Source of the DNA: Chloroflexota bacterium
GTDB lineage: Bacteria > Chloroflexota > Dehalococcoidia > DSTF01 > JACRBR01
DNA: 10,266 bases
Direction: 5' to 3'
NCBI GenBank assembly: GCA_021813085.1
Contig: JAKAMA010000053.1
Coordinates: 1 to 10,266, forward strand
How positions within the stretch are numbered: the stretch's first letter is position 1; each line of letters starts with the position of its first letter. Position numbers and translations under genes: made by a program. Shown piece by piece: positions 1-10,266 of the stretch. The notes beneath the pieces were generated by a model. That model was not told where the DNA came from and ran no database searches. It saw only the letters and a list, made by a program, of their open reading frames with translations.

Positions 1-1563
1 CTCGTAGTGCTCCGCCACCGACCCAACGTTCGCCTTGCTCACCTCGATGTAGTAGCCGAAGACGCGGTTGTAGCCGACCTTCAGCGACTTGATGCCGGTG
101 CGCTCGCGCTCGCCCGCCTCCAGCTCGGCGAGGAACCGCCGCACGTCGCGACGGATCAGGTGCAGGCTGTCCAGCTCCGCCGAGAACCCCGCCCGCACGA
201 CGTTCCCCGCCTCGACCGTCGCCCCGGGCTCGTCGTCGATCGCCTGCGCGATGGCCGTCACCGCGTCGCCGCACGCATGGATGCGCGCCGCGATCTCCGC
301 GATCCGCCGGTCGCACGCTCCCACGTCGTCGCCCGCCCGCGTTGCGCCATCACTCTGCCGTGTGTCATCTGTCGTCTGCCCTGCGCTGCCAGGCGCCTCG
401 AGCGTCGCGCGCAGCGCCGCGCCCGCCTCCAGCCCCCGCCGCAGCGCGACCAGCTCCCGCGGCTGCGCGCTCCCTGCCACGACCCGGCCCATCAGCCGCT
501 CGATGTCCGCTACGTCCCGCAGCAGCTCGACGAGCTGCGCGCGCACAAGCGCGCTCTCGTGGCAGTACGACACCGCGTCCAGCCGCCATCCGATCGCCGC
601 GATGTCGCGCAGCGGCTGCCCGAGCCGCCGCCGCAGCAGCCGCGCTCCCATCGACGTCGATGTCAGGTCGAGCGTCGCGAGCAGCGAGCCGTCCCGCCGC
701 AGGTCGCGCCCCGCCGTGAACACCTCGAGGTTTCGCAGCGTGTGGGCATCGAGCCCCGCGTACTCCTCCGGCTGGTGCGCCCGCACCGACGTGATCAGCC
801 CCGCGCTTGCGGCCTGGTTTTCGCGCAGGTACAGCAGCACTGCGCCACACGCCGCCACCGCCGGCGAGCCCTTCGCGAGTCCGTACGCCTCCGGCGACGC
901 CACCCGCATCTGCTCGATCAGCGTCACCTCCGCGAGGTCGCCGTCGAACCACAGCGGCTCCACGCGCGTCACATGGAGCCCCGCATCGAGCCAGGCCGGC
1001 GGCTCCACCCCGTCCGGCAGCAGCACCTCCGCCGGCCCGATGCGCCCCAGCTCCGCCTGCACCTGCTCCGGCCCTAGCTCCCCCGCGACGAACTCGCCCG
1101 TCGTGATATCGACGTACGCCAGCCCGGTGGCGCCCGCCCACGGCTCGCCTCCCCGGCGCGGGCGGCCCGGCGCCAGGCAGGCCAGATAGTTGTTCGCCCG
1201 CTCGTCGAGCAGGCTTCCCTCCACCACCGTCCCCGGTGTGACGACGCGCGTCACCGCCCGCTCGACGAGCCCCTTCGCCGTCGCCGGGTCGCTCATCTGC
1301 TCGCAGATCGCGACCTTGTACCCCTTCGCGATCAGCTTCGCGAGGTAGCCTTCCACGGCGTGGTACGGGATGCCGGCCAGCGGCACCCGCAGCCCCTTTC
1401 CCATCGGCTTTGACGTCAGGGTGATGTCCAGCTCGCGCGCGCACAGCTCCGCGTCATCGTCGAACGTCTCGTAGAAGTCGCCCAGCCGGAAGAAGACGAT
1501 GGCGTGCGGGTACCGCCGCTTGACGTCGAGATACTGCCGCCGGATCGGAGTGAGCCCGTCCAC
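1..1563 (-). CDS. mutS: DNA mismatch repair protein MutS, N-terminal part (gene continues past left edge)
   Basis: MutS binds mismatches and small loops in newly replicated DNA and starts repair with MutL. The window holds the first 521 residues. Domain I begins with LTPIRRQYLDVK and contains GDFYETF, in which F30 and E32 match the Phe-x-Glu pair that contacts the mismatch. CEQMSDP at 88-94 and RVVTPGT at 106-112 end that domain. The connector, core and lever domains follow, and GIKSLKVGYNRVFGYYIEVSK-type sequence at about 490-510 belongs to the clamp. The Walker ATPase and C-terminus lie beyond base 1. I chose GTG at 1563 because the conserved LTP motif begins four residues in. No Shine-Dalgarno precedes it, but a -10-like TACAAT ends 7 bases upstream, so the message may be leaderless. 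Residues about 391-412 are a hydrophilic, less GC-rich insertion. The gene is divergent from ppdK. Identification is very secure; the start is probable. Confidence 0.96.
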   Translation of the reverse strand, partial: MDGLTPIRRQYLDVKRRYPHAIVFFRLGDFYETFDDDAELCARELDITLTSKPMGKGLRVPLAGIPYHAVEGYLAKLIAKGYKVAICEQMSDPATAKGLVERAVTRVVTPGTVVEGSLLDERANNYLACLAPGRPRRGGEPWAGATGLAYVDITTGEFVAGELGPEQVQAELGRIGPAEVLLPDGVEPPAWLDAGLHVTRVEPLWFDGDLAEVTLIEQMRVASPEAYGLAKGSPAVAACGAVLLYLRENQAASAGLITSVRAHQPEEYAGLDAHTLRNLEVFTAGRDLRRDGSLLATLDLTSTSMGARLLRRRLGQPLRDIAAIGWRLDAVSYCHESALVRAQLVELLRDVADIERLMGRVVAGSAQPRELVALRRGLEAGAALRATLEAPGSAGQTTDDTRQSDGATRAGDDVGACDRRIAEIAARIHACGDAVTAIAQAIDDEPGATVEAGNVVRAGFSAELDSLHLIRRDVRRFLAELEAGERERTGIKSLKVGYNRVFGYYIEVSKANVGSVAEHYE

Positions 1564-1570
1564 GGCCGCG

Positions 1571-1576
1571 ATTGTA
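1571..1576 (-). promoter_or_regulatory. Putative -10 box of mutS
   Basis: On the minus strand TACAAT matches the sigma-70 -10 consensus at five of six positions and stands out in this GC-rich sequence. It ends 7 bases before GTG 1563, so transcription would begin at or next to the start codon. No good -35 box is visible 16-18 bases upstream (AGGCGT at the 17-base spacing). The box is seen; the promoter role is inferred. Confidence 0.45.
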
Positions 1577-1754
1577 TCCCGATCGTCGCCCGGACGCCTC
1601 TTCCCCTGGGGCTGGCGCGAGGGCAAACTAAGGGCAGCACAGCATTGGCCCAATCCGAGGGGAGGGCGCAGGGGTACGCCGCTCCAACTGTCACCGTCCA
1701 ACATCTCACATCGCGCCGGCAGGGCGCCGCGCGCCAGTGACGCAGCCACGGGGT

Positions 1755-1760
1755 AAGGTG
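1755..1760 (+). promoter_or_regulatory. Ribosome binding site of ppdK
   Basis: AAGGTG lies five bases before ATG 1766 and matches the anti-Shine-Dalgarno well. The overlapping TAAGGT at 1754-1759 could instead be read as a weak -10 box. The RBS reading is preferred because of its spacing. Confidence 0.5.
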
Positions 1761-1765
1761 CAGCC

Positions 1766-4711
<2,946 letters not shown>

Positions 4712-4775
4712 GCGCCACGCGCCGCCCTTGCAGCGTCCGACCGACCCGCGCCCGCAGGCGCGGAGCACCCTAGCT

Positions 4776-4793
4776 GCGGAGCTTCTGCTCCGC
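4776..4793. terminator. Hairpin downstream of ppdK, possible terminator
   Basis: GCGGAGC at 4776-4782 pairs perfectly with GCTCCGC at 4787-4793 around a TTCT loop, 64 bases after the ppdK stop. No run of T follows on either strand, so intrinsic termination is doubtful. It may instead protect the 3' end or assist Rho. Confidence 0.35.
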
Positions 4794-4840
4794 CCTCTCC
4801 TCAGCGATGAGCCGCCGCTCGCCGGCGTCCGCTGCCCGGA

Positions 4841-4866
4841 CTTCCCCGCGCCCGATCGCGGGGAGG
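4841..4866. terminator. Strong GC hairpin in the ppdK/rnhB gap
   Basis: TCCCCGCG at 4843-4850 pairs with CGCGGGGA at 4857-4864 around a six-base loop. One G-U and one G-C pair extend the stem to ten on the plus strand. There is no T-tract. Its place between convergent genes suggests a transcription-end role, which is inference. Confidence 0.35.
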
Positions 4867-4933
4867 GCCTCCGCCGCCACTGGCTCTGGTCGCAGGTCGA
4901 ACAGCACGGCGCCGCGCGCGGGGAGCGCGCCGG

Positions 4934-4960
4934 CCGCGCGTCATCCTGCCTGACGCGTGG
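4934..4960 (-). terminator. Hairpin spanning the rnhB stop codon
   Basis: CGCGTCA at 4937-4943 and TGACGCG at 4951-4957 form a perfect seven-base-pair stem with a seven-base loop. Outer pairs 4934-4936 with 4958-4960 (one a wobble) extend it to ten. The rnhB TGA codon (4943-4941 on the minus strand) lies in the 3' arm. No T-tract follows, so it may act in 3'-end stability or termination; this is not proven. Confidence 0.35.
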
Positions 4961-5609
4961 GCGACGCCGTGTCCAGGGCAGAGCGCCCTTCGAGCGCGGC
5001 ACGGACGGGGGAGAAGCGGCGGCGGTGGATCGCGCACGGGCCCTCGGCGTCGAGGGCGCGCAGGTGCTCGGGCGTGGCGTAGCCGCGGTTGTGCGCGAAC
5101 CCGTAGGCGGGGAAGGTGTCGTCGTACGCGGCCATCATGCGGTCGCGCGCGACCTTCGCGACGACCGACGCGGCGGCGATGGAGACGCAGAGCGCGTCGC
5201 CGTGGATGACGGAGCGGTGGCGGTACTCCGGCAGCGATTCGGCATCGATCAGCAGCAGGTCCGGGCGCACGGGCAGCGCGGCCAGCGCCCGCCGCATCGC
5301 GAGCTTCGTCGCGCCGATCAGGCCGAGCGCATCGATCTCGGTGTGCGATGCGGCGCCGACGCCGTTGGCGCAGGAGTCCTTCAGGAGCGCCGCCAGGCGC
5401 TCGCGGTCCGGTCCGGCGAGCATCTTGCTGTCGCGCAGGTCGGACCACCAGGCGCGCGTTGCGCCGGGGTCGAGGATGACGGCGGCGGCGACGACCGGGC
5501 CGGCGAGCGGGCCGCGCCCGGCTTCGTCGACGCCGGCGACGTGCCGGCGCCCCTGCCGCCAGGCGGCGATCTCGGCGCTGAGCGTGGGCACGGCGAGGAA
5601 GCTGCCCAT
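4941..5609 (-). CDS. rnhB: Ribonuclease HII
   Basis: RNase HII cuts the RNA strand of RNA-DNA hybrids and nicks 5' of single ribonucleotides embedded in DNA, starting ribonucleotide excision repair. The 222-residue protein is of normal length. It shows VAGVDEAGRGPLAGPVV (acidic pair D28 and E29, with the GRG substrate-sensing motif at 31-33), DSK at 60-62, LLLIDAE (D122), and HGDALCVSIAAASVVAKVARD (D138, the fourth metal ligand by comparison with the E. coli enzyme). YGFAHNRGY and the C-terminal IHRRRFSPV follow. ATG 5609 puts 27 residues before the catalytic Asp, as is usual; an in-frame ATG at 5633 would add eight residues and cannot be excluded. No Shine-Dalgarno is obvious, but TAGCAT lies 8 bases upstream of 5609. 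The gene converges with ppdK and diverges from the tautomerase gene, so it appears to be transcribed alone. Confidence 0.95.
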   Translation of the reverse strand: MGSFLAVPTLSAEIAAWRQGRRHVAGVDEAGRGPLAGPVVAAAVILDPGATRAWWSDLRDSKMLAGPDRERLAALLKDSCANGVGAASHTEIDALGLIGATKLAMRRALAALPVRPDLLLIDAESLPEYRHRSVIHGDALCVSIAAASVVAKVARDRMMAAYDDTFPAYGFAHNRGYATPEHLRALDAEGPCAIHRRRFSPVRAALEGRSALDTASPTRQAG

Positions 5610-5617
5610 CGCCGCGG

Positions 5618-5623
5618 ATGCTA
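5618..5623 (-). promoter_or_regulatory. Possible -10 box of rnhB
   Basis: TAGCAT on the minus strand matches four of six -10 positions and ends eight bases before ATG 5609. It would give a nearly leaderless message, as suggested also for mutS. It is a weak match with no clear -35 box. Confidence 0.25.
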
Positions 5624-5651
5624 GCACCAGCATCGTGCGCGTGCAAAGATG

Positions 5652-5676
5652 GCCGCGCCCGCAGCCCGGGCGCGGC
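5652..5676. repeat. Inverted repeat (hairpin) between rnhB and the tautomerase gene
   Basis: CCGCGCCCG at 5653-5661 pairs perfectly with CGGGCGCGG at 5667-5675, and G5652-C5676 adds a tenth pair; the loop is five bases. It sits in the 114-base divergent gap, upstream of both starts. It could be an operator or leader structure, but such repeats also arise easily at this GC content. Confidence 0.4.
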
Positions 5677-5711
5677 GGCGGGCGCGCCGACCCAACCATT
5701 GCCGCACAGCC

Positions 5712-5718
5712 GAGGAGG
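5712..5718 (+). promoter_or_regulatory. Strong Shine-Dalgarno of the tautomerase gene
   Basis: GAGGAGG ends five bases before ATG 5724, the best RBS in the window. It decides the start of this small gene and supports it being translated. Confidence 0.8.
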
Positions 5719-5723
5719 CCGCC

Positions 5724-5909
5724 ATGCCCATCGTCCGCGTCGAGATGTTCCCGGGGCGCACGCACGCCCAGAAGCAGGAGCTGGCCCGCGCGATCACCGA
5801 GGCGGTGGCGAACATCGCCCACACGACGCCTGAGGCGACGATCGTCATCTTCCAGGACATCGCGCGGGAGGACTGGGCGCAGGCGGGGAAGCTGGCGTCG
5901 GACGAGTAG
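5724..5909 (+). CDS. 4-oxalocrotonate tautomerase family protein
   Basis: This 61-residue protein belongs to the small tautomerase family, which uses an N-terminal proline, exposed by removal of Met, as general base for keto-enol tautomerisation. The sequence begins MPIVRVEMFPGR, giving Pro1 and Arg11 in mature numbering as in Pseudomonas 4-oxalocrotonate tautomerase. QKQELARAITEAV forms the expected helix, and IVIFQDIAREDW the second strand. Trp50 stands where the classical enzyme has Phe50. The catalytic Arg39 is absent: that position is Ile, or Thr38 if shifted by one. The enzyme may therefore act on another substrate, as many family members do. Length and start are normal, and the RBS is excellent. 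No aromatic-degradation gene is nearby, so the physiological substrate is unknown. Family membership is secure; the specific activity is not. Confidence 0.9.
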   Translation: MPIVRVEMFPGRTHAQKQELARAITEAVANIAHTTPEATIVIFQDIAREDWAQAGKLASDE

Positions 5910-5970
5910 GGGCTCTGCCGATAGGGGCCGGATTGACGGACGCAGATACTGAGCCGCCATCCCCGGTCCA

Positions 5971-5986
5971 CCCGGCAACGGCCGGG
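5971..5986. terminator. Short hairpin after the tautomerase gene
   Basis: CCCGGC at 5971-5976 pairs with GCCGGG at 5981-5986 around AACG, 62 bases after the tautomerase stop. Without a T-tract it is only a weak candidate for ending that transcript before ftsH. Confidence 0.25.
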
Positions 5987-6088
5987 CCGCCGCGCGCGTT
6001 CCCCTTGATGCACGATGGCAAGCACCGGCGTGGTCCGGCCGGGTATGCTGCGTCAAGGAGACGTGAGGCGCCCGGGGCGCGCCGCGAG

Positions 6089-6117
6089 GTTACAGGGCGG
6101 ATCGCCTCTGTTATACT
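6089..6117 (+). promoter_or_regulatory. Predicted sigma-70 promoter of ftsH
   Basis: TATACT at 6112-6117 matches the -10 consensus at five of six positions. GTTACA at 6089-6094 lies 17 bases upstream and matches four of six -35 positions. Transcription would start near 6124, giving a leader of about 44 bases. It is the best promoter-like pair in the window and lies in the right place. Confidence 0.6.
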
Positions 6118-6125
6118 GGGTCAAT

Positions 6126-6142
6126 GGGCGCGCCGGGCGCCC
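6126..6142 (+). other. Hairpin in the ftsH leader
   Basis: GGGCGC at 6126-6131 pairs with GCGCCC at 6137-6142 around GCCGG, directly after the predicted transcription start. It leaves the RBS (AGGA at 6157-6160, seven bases before the ATG) free. It may stabilise the 5' end; any regulatory role is unproven. The overlapping ten-base palindrome CGGGCGCCCG offers an alternative fold. Confidence 0.35.
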
Positions 6143-6167
6143 GCGGGGGATAGGTTAGGAACACCGC

Positions 6168-8165
<1,998 letters not shown>

Positions 8166-8190
8166 CGCGCCGCGCACCACGCCGACATGT

Positions 8191-8220
8191 GAAGAGGGCT
8201 CCTCTACGGGAGCCCTCTTT
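8191..8220 (+). terminator. Factor-independent terminator of ftsH, probably bidirectional
   Basis: AAGAGGGCTCC at 8192-8202 pairs perfectly with GGAGCCCTCTT at 8209-8219 over 11 pairs, with a small loop. It ends in a short T run (8218-8220) 26 bases after the ftsH stop. On the minus strand the same hairpin is followed by TTC, so it may also end the convergent operon that stops at 8264. It is the clearest terminator in the window. Confidence 0.85.
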
Positions 8221-8263
8221 CGTCCCTGCACGGCACTCGCAGCGGCCGCCGGATGACCAGAAC

Positions 8264-8842
8264 CTACGGCCCATCACCGATGCCGCGAAACCCTTCGATG
8301 AGCCGCACGCGGCCATTGGGCGTACGCTCGATGCAGGCGTAGCCGGGCATCGGGATGGCGCGCCAGAACGCGTACGGGTCGTCGAGCGGCAGGGCGCGCG
8401 CGAGGTACGCGGTGATCACGCGGCCGTGCGAGACGACGGCGGCCGGCGACGGACCCTCGGCGACGATGCACAGCGCCGCATCGAGACGGGTGGCCGCGGC
8501 GGACGCGGTCTCCGCCGCGCGCACGCTGGTATCGGGGTCTTCGAGGATGTGGCGCACGGCGGCGTTGAACGCGTCAGCGTTCTCGACCCACTCCTCCCAG
8601 CGCTGCTCCTCGAAGCCCTCGACGAGCCACACCGGCAGCGCGAGCGCCTCGCCGATGATCGCCGCCGTCGCGGCCGCCTTCGGCTCGGCGCTGCTGTACA
8701 GCGCGGCGATCCCCCATGTCCTGGCGGCACCGGCAAGCCGGTGCGCTTCGTCGACGCCGCGCGGCGAGAGTCCCCACGCGCGCGCGGGCGTCGCGGGCTC
8801 GACCCGGGGCGACGCGTGGCGGACGAGATAGATGCGGCTCAC
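8264..8842 (-). CDS. Histidine phosphatase family protein (phosphoglycerate mutase-like)
   Basis: This 192-residue protein has the histidine phosphatase fold. It opens with SRIYLVRHASP, giving the phosphate-binding R8 and the phospho-acceptor H9. VVSHGRVITAYLA supplies the second catalytic histidine, H139. SSAEPKAAATAAII matches the usual SSxxxRAxxTA helix but has Lys55 where Arg is common. E78 or E79 may be the proton donor. Substrates in this superfamily range from sugar phosphates to phosphoproteins and cannot be predicted here. GTG 8842 is chosen because it puts the RHA motif at residue 8, as in relatives; there is no clear RBS. The start lies eight bases after the stop of the upstream membrane protein gene, which suggests translational coupling in one operon. 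The protein ends just before the shared terminator zone. Family is secure; function unknown. Confidence 0.9.
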   Translation of the reverse strand: MSRIYLVRHASPRVEPATPARAWGLSPRGVDEAHRLAGAARTWGIAALYSSAEPKAAATAAIIGEALALPVWLVEGFEEQRWEEWVENADAFNAAVRHILEDPDTSVRAAETASAAATRLDAALCIVAEGPSPAAVVSHGRVITAYLARALPLDDPYAFWRAIPMPGYACIERTPNGRVRLIEGFRGIGDGP

Positions 8843-8850
8843 GGTCGCGC

Positions 8851-9702
8851 CTACACCGGCACGCCGGTGAGGAACATCAGCCCGCGCGCGAGCACTTCCC
8901 CGACGAGCACAGCGCCGACGGCGATGTACAGCAGGCCGGTCGCGGCCATCATCGCGTTCTCGTTCGCGGGGTAGCCCTTGCTCGACACGTAGGACATCCA
9001 GCCGAGGGCGGCGGGGACGGCGAGACCGATGATGATGCGCAGCCAGAAGGCGGGGTTCGCGCCCAGGCTCTGCGAGCCCAGAAACGCCGTCGCCGCGGGC
9101 GTCTCGCGCGCGGGAATCGCGACGTTGACGGCGAGCAGCGCCGCCTGCAGGGCGACGGCAGCGACCAGCAGCAGCGTCAGCTCCTCGAGCGATTCGCGCG
9201 GCAGGCGTGGCGTCACGAGGTACCAGTGGCCGAGCGTCATCGCCAGGACGACGGCGCCGACGGCCAGCGCGCCGCCGCCGATGCTGAGCAGCACGCCTGC
9301 GTAGCCCCAGGTCGGCAGGCTCACGTCGTACGCGGTCACCGCCACGAGTGCGCAGCCCACGGCGAGCGCCGCCACGCCGGAGAGCATCGACGCGCGCCGC
9401 TGCTGCTTCGTCACGTACCAGTTGTAGGGCAGGGAGGCGGCCAGGAAGAGCGCGGACAGCGCTTTGAGCCACGTGCTGAGGCCGCTGTCGAGGCGGTAGC
9501 CGCCGATGATGGACTTCGGGTCGAGCGCGAGCGCGTTGAGCAGCATGACGGCGGCGCCGACGGAGACCATGGCGGCGCTGAACCGGACGAAGCTCGGCGC
9601 CACGCGGCCGCGCCAGTCGGCGAGCAGGCAGACGAGCAGGCTGCCGACGCAGAACTCGACGAGCACGATGAACGAGGTGTACGGGAGGGCGTCGAGGTTC
9701 AT
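8851..9702 (-). CDS. Polytopic membrane protein of unknown function, about 8 TM segments
   Basis: The 283-residue protein is very hydrophobic, with likely membrane segments near 9-28, 40-60, 78-97, 106-124, 133-156, 174-196, 219-239 and 251-279. It has no signal peptide, nucleotide-binding motif or CxxC. The only histidine is H159 in GHWYLVTPRLPRE, near the end of TM5, so bis-histidine haem binding is unlikely. The last helix, with GLLYIAVGAVLVGEVLARG, recalls the end of NrfD/DmsC-type quinone-interacting anchors, but that is a weak impression. No reductase subunits are nearby. ATG 9702 has no evident RBS; TACCAT at 9712-9717 lies nine bases upstream. The gene is 39 bases from the UDG gene and 8 from the phosphatase gene, in the same direction. 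It is surely a real gene. I do not recognise its family. Confidence 0.85.
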   Translation of the reverse strand: MNLDALPYTSFIVLVEFCVGSLLVCLLADWRGRVAPSFVRFSAAMVSVGAAVMLLNALALDPKSIIGGYRLDSGLSTWLKALSALFLAASLPYNWYVTKQQRRASMLSGVAALAVGCALVAVTAYDVSLPTWGYAGVLLSIGGGALAVGAVVLAMTLGHWYLVTPRLPRESLEELTLLLVAAVALQAALLAVNVAIPARETPAATAFLGSQSLGANPAFWLRIIIGLAVPAALGWMSYVSSKGYPANENAMMAATGLLYIAVGAVLVGEVLARGLMFLTGVPV

Positions 9703-9741
9703 GCGCGCTGCATGGTAACAGGCCGGCCTCCGGCGCGCCGG

Positions 9742-10266
9742 TCAGCCCTGCGCCAGCAGCTCGCCGAGCCTCCGCCAGTCGTGTTCTTGCGCGGGCTGTG
9801 GCCGGTGCAGCGTCGACTGCCGCCCCGGGTGGTACATGGGCACGAGCGTGCGGCCGCGCCACGGGACCGCTGTGGCCGCATCGCGCGGCAGGTGGGCGTC
9901 GTGCGCCGAGATGGCGCGGAGCGCCTCGAGCGCCACGCGCCCGCAGGTCACGACGTACGGCGCACTGACGAGGTCGAGCGTCCGGACCAGAAACGGGCGG
10001 CAGCGCGCACAATCGCCGCGCGTCGGCGGCCGGTTGCGGCCGCGCGCATCGAGGGGGTTGCAGAGGACAGCGTTGGTGATGAAGACGTCGCCGCGCTCGA
10101 TGCCGGCGAGCGCCAGGAACGCCGCGAAGCGCCGCGCGGCGACGTCGCGCGTCAGCGGCACGCCGGTGACGGCGCCACCGCGCCGCCCGGGCGCCTCGGC
10201 GACGACGAGGACGCGCGCGTCCAGCGGGCCGTTGGCCGGGCCGATGGCGTGGCAGTGCGCCATCGC
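9742..10266 (-). CDS. Uracil-DNA glycosylase superfamily protein (family 4/5-like), probably cut at right edge
   Basis: Enzymes of this superfamily remove uracil, or related damaged bases, from DNA to start base excision repair. The visible part reads from an ATG at 10263 and shows motif 1 VLVVAEAPGR (18-27), the central FITNAVLCNP (61-70), CARCRPFL (85-92), VVTCGRVALEAL (104-115) and the C-terminal motif YHPGRQSTLHR (144-154). C68 with C85 or C88 matches the second half of the 4Fe-4S cysteines of thermophile family 4 enzymes. The first pair is usually an N-terminal CxxC about 20-25 residues before motif 1; that region lies beyond the window, and the frame stays open through base 10266. The true start is therefore likely upstream of the ATG at 10263. 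HPG replaces the usual HPA or HPS. It heads the visible three-gene operon, 39 bases from the membrane protein gene. Superfamily is confident; subfamily and substrate are not. Confidence 0.82.
   Translation of the reverse strand, partial: AMAHCHAIGPANGPLDARVLVVAEAPGRRGGAVTGVPLTRDVAARRFAAFLALAGIERGDVFITNAVLCNPLDARGRNRPPTRGDCARCRPFLVRTLDLVSAPYVVTCGRVALEALRAISAHDAHLPRDAATAVPWRGRTLVPMYHPGRQSTLHRPQPAQEHDWRRLGELLAQG

Larger units (their letters stand above)
1564..1765. other. Divergent intergenic region between mutS and ppdK
   Basis: These 202 bases separate two divergent genes and must carry both promoters. Besides the mutS -10-like box and the AAGGTG motif before ppdK, the only structure I notice is the 11-base inverted repeat ATTGG-C-CCAAT at 1644-1654, which could be a protein-binding site but is short enough to be chance. 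No convincing -35/-10 pair for ppdK was found. No small ORF here looks coding. Confidence 0.5.
4712..4940. other. Convergent intergenic gap between ppdK and rnhB
   Basis: This 229-base gap lies between two genes that converge. I see no plausible gene in either strand. It holds several GC-rich hairpins, listed separately, but no U-tract that would make one a textbook terminator. The GC skew of the plus strand changes sign within it, near 4860. Confidence 0.6.

Noticed and set aside
365..1444. A 359-codon minus frame overlapping mutS, and plus frames over the same bases
   Set aside because: The in-frame minus translation from 1563 is an unbroken MutS; the others are Gly/Ala/Arg-rich shadows.
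1644..1654. ATTGGCCCAAT inverted repeat as an operator for ppdK
   Set aside because: The arms are only five bases, there is no second copy, and no regulator is nearby; it is mentioned within the intergenic entry only.
4712..4940. A replication origin in the gap at the skew change
   Set aside because: The polarity of the skew fits an origin, but I see no DnaA boxes (TTATNCACA type), no AT-rich unwinding region, and no dnaA, dnaN or gyrB nearby. The skew is reported only as an observation.
4728..5624. A 298-codon plus frame opposite rnhB
   Set aside because: It is antisense to a secure RNase HII gene and its translation has no known domain.
8851..9702. Assignment of the membrane protein as an NrfD/DmsC-type quinol anchor
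   Set aside because: The resemblance is limited to the last helix; the molybdoenzyme and iron-sulfur subunits that accompany such anchors are absent.

Overview
This window is about 10.3 kb of GC-rich bacterial chromosome, mostly housekeeping genes. The genes are intact, closely spaced and use strongly G/C-ending codons. The combination of MutS, pyruvate phosphate dikinase, RNase HII, FtsH and a 4/5-like uracil-DNA glycosylase fits a high-GC free-living bacterium. My best guess is Chloroflexota (Dehalococcoidia-like), from general resemblance only and with low confidence. I see no phage, transposon, CRISPR, rRNA or tRNA sequence.

Layout: (1) 1-1563, minus: the N-terminal 521 residues of MutS, leaving the window at the left edge. 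(2) 1564-1765: a divergent intergenic region with a -10-like box for mutS and a Shine-Dalgarno for ppdK. (3) 1766-4711, plus: an unusually long pyruvate, phosphate dikinase. (4) 4712-4940: a gene-free convergent gap with three hairpins. (5) 4941-5609, minus: RNase HII. (6) 5610-5723: a divergent gap with a 10-bp hairpin. (7) 5724-5909, plus: a 61-residue 4-oxalocrotonate tautomerase-family protein. (8) 5910-6167: gap holding the ftsH promoter, leader hairpin and RBS. (9) 6168-8165, plus: FtsH, followed by a clear factor-independent terminator at 8191-8220. (10) 8264-10266, minus: a probable three-gene operon read from right to left, uracil-DNA glycosylase (entering at the right edge), an 8-TM membrane protein of unknown function, and a histidine phosphatase.

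Functionally, three genes act in DNA maintenance: MutS in mismatch repair, RNase HII in ribonucleotide excision, and the UDG in uracil removal. PPDK links pyruvate and PEP, and FtsH does membrane protein quality control. These look like neighbours rather than one pathway.

No clearly new system is visible. The signals most worth checking are an abrupt change of GC skew near 4.86 kb that ignores gene orientation, two in-frame insertions in PPDK, a small repeat-like insertion in MutS, several starts that look leaderless, and the uncharacterised membrane protein in the UDG operon.
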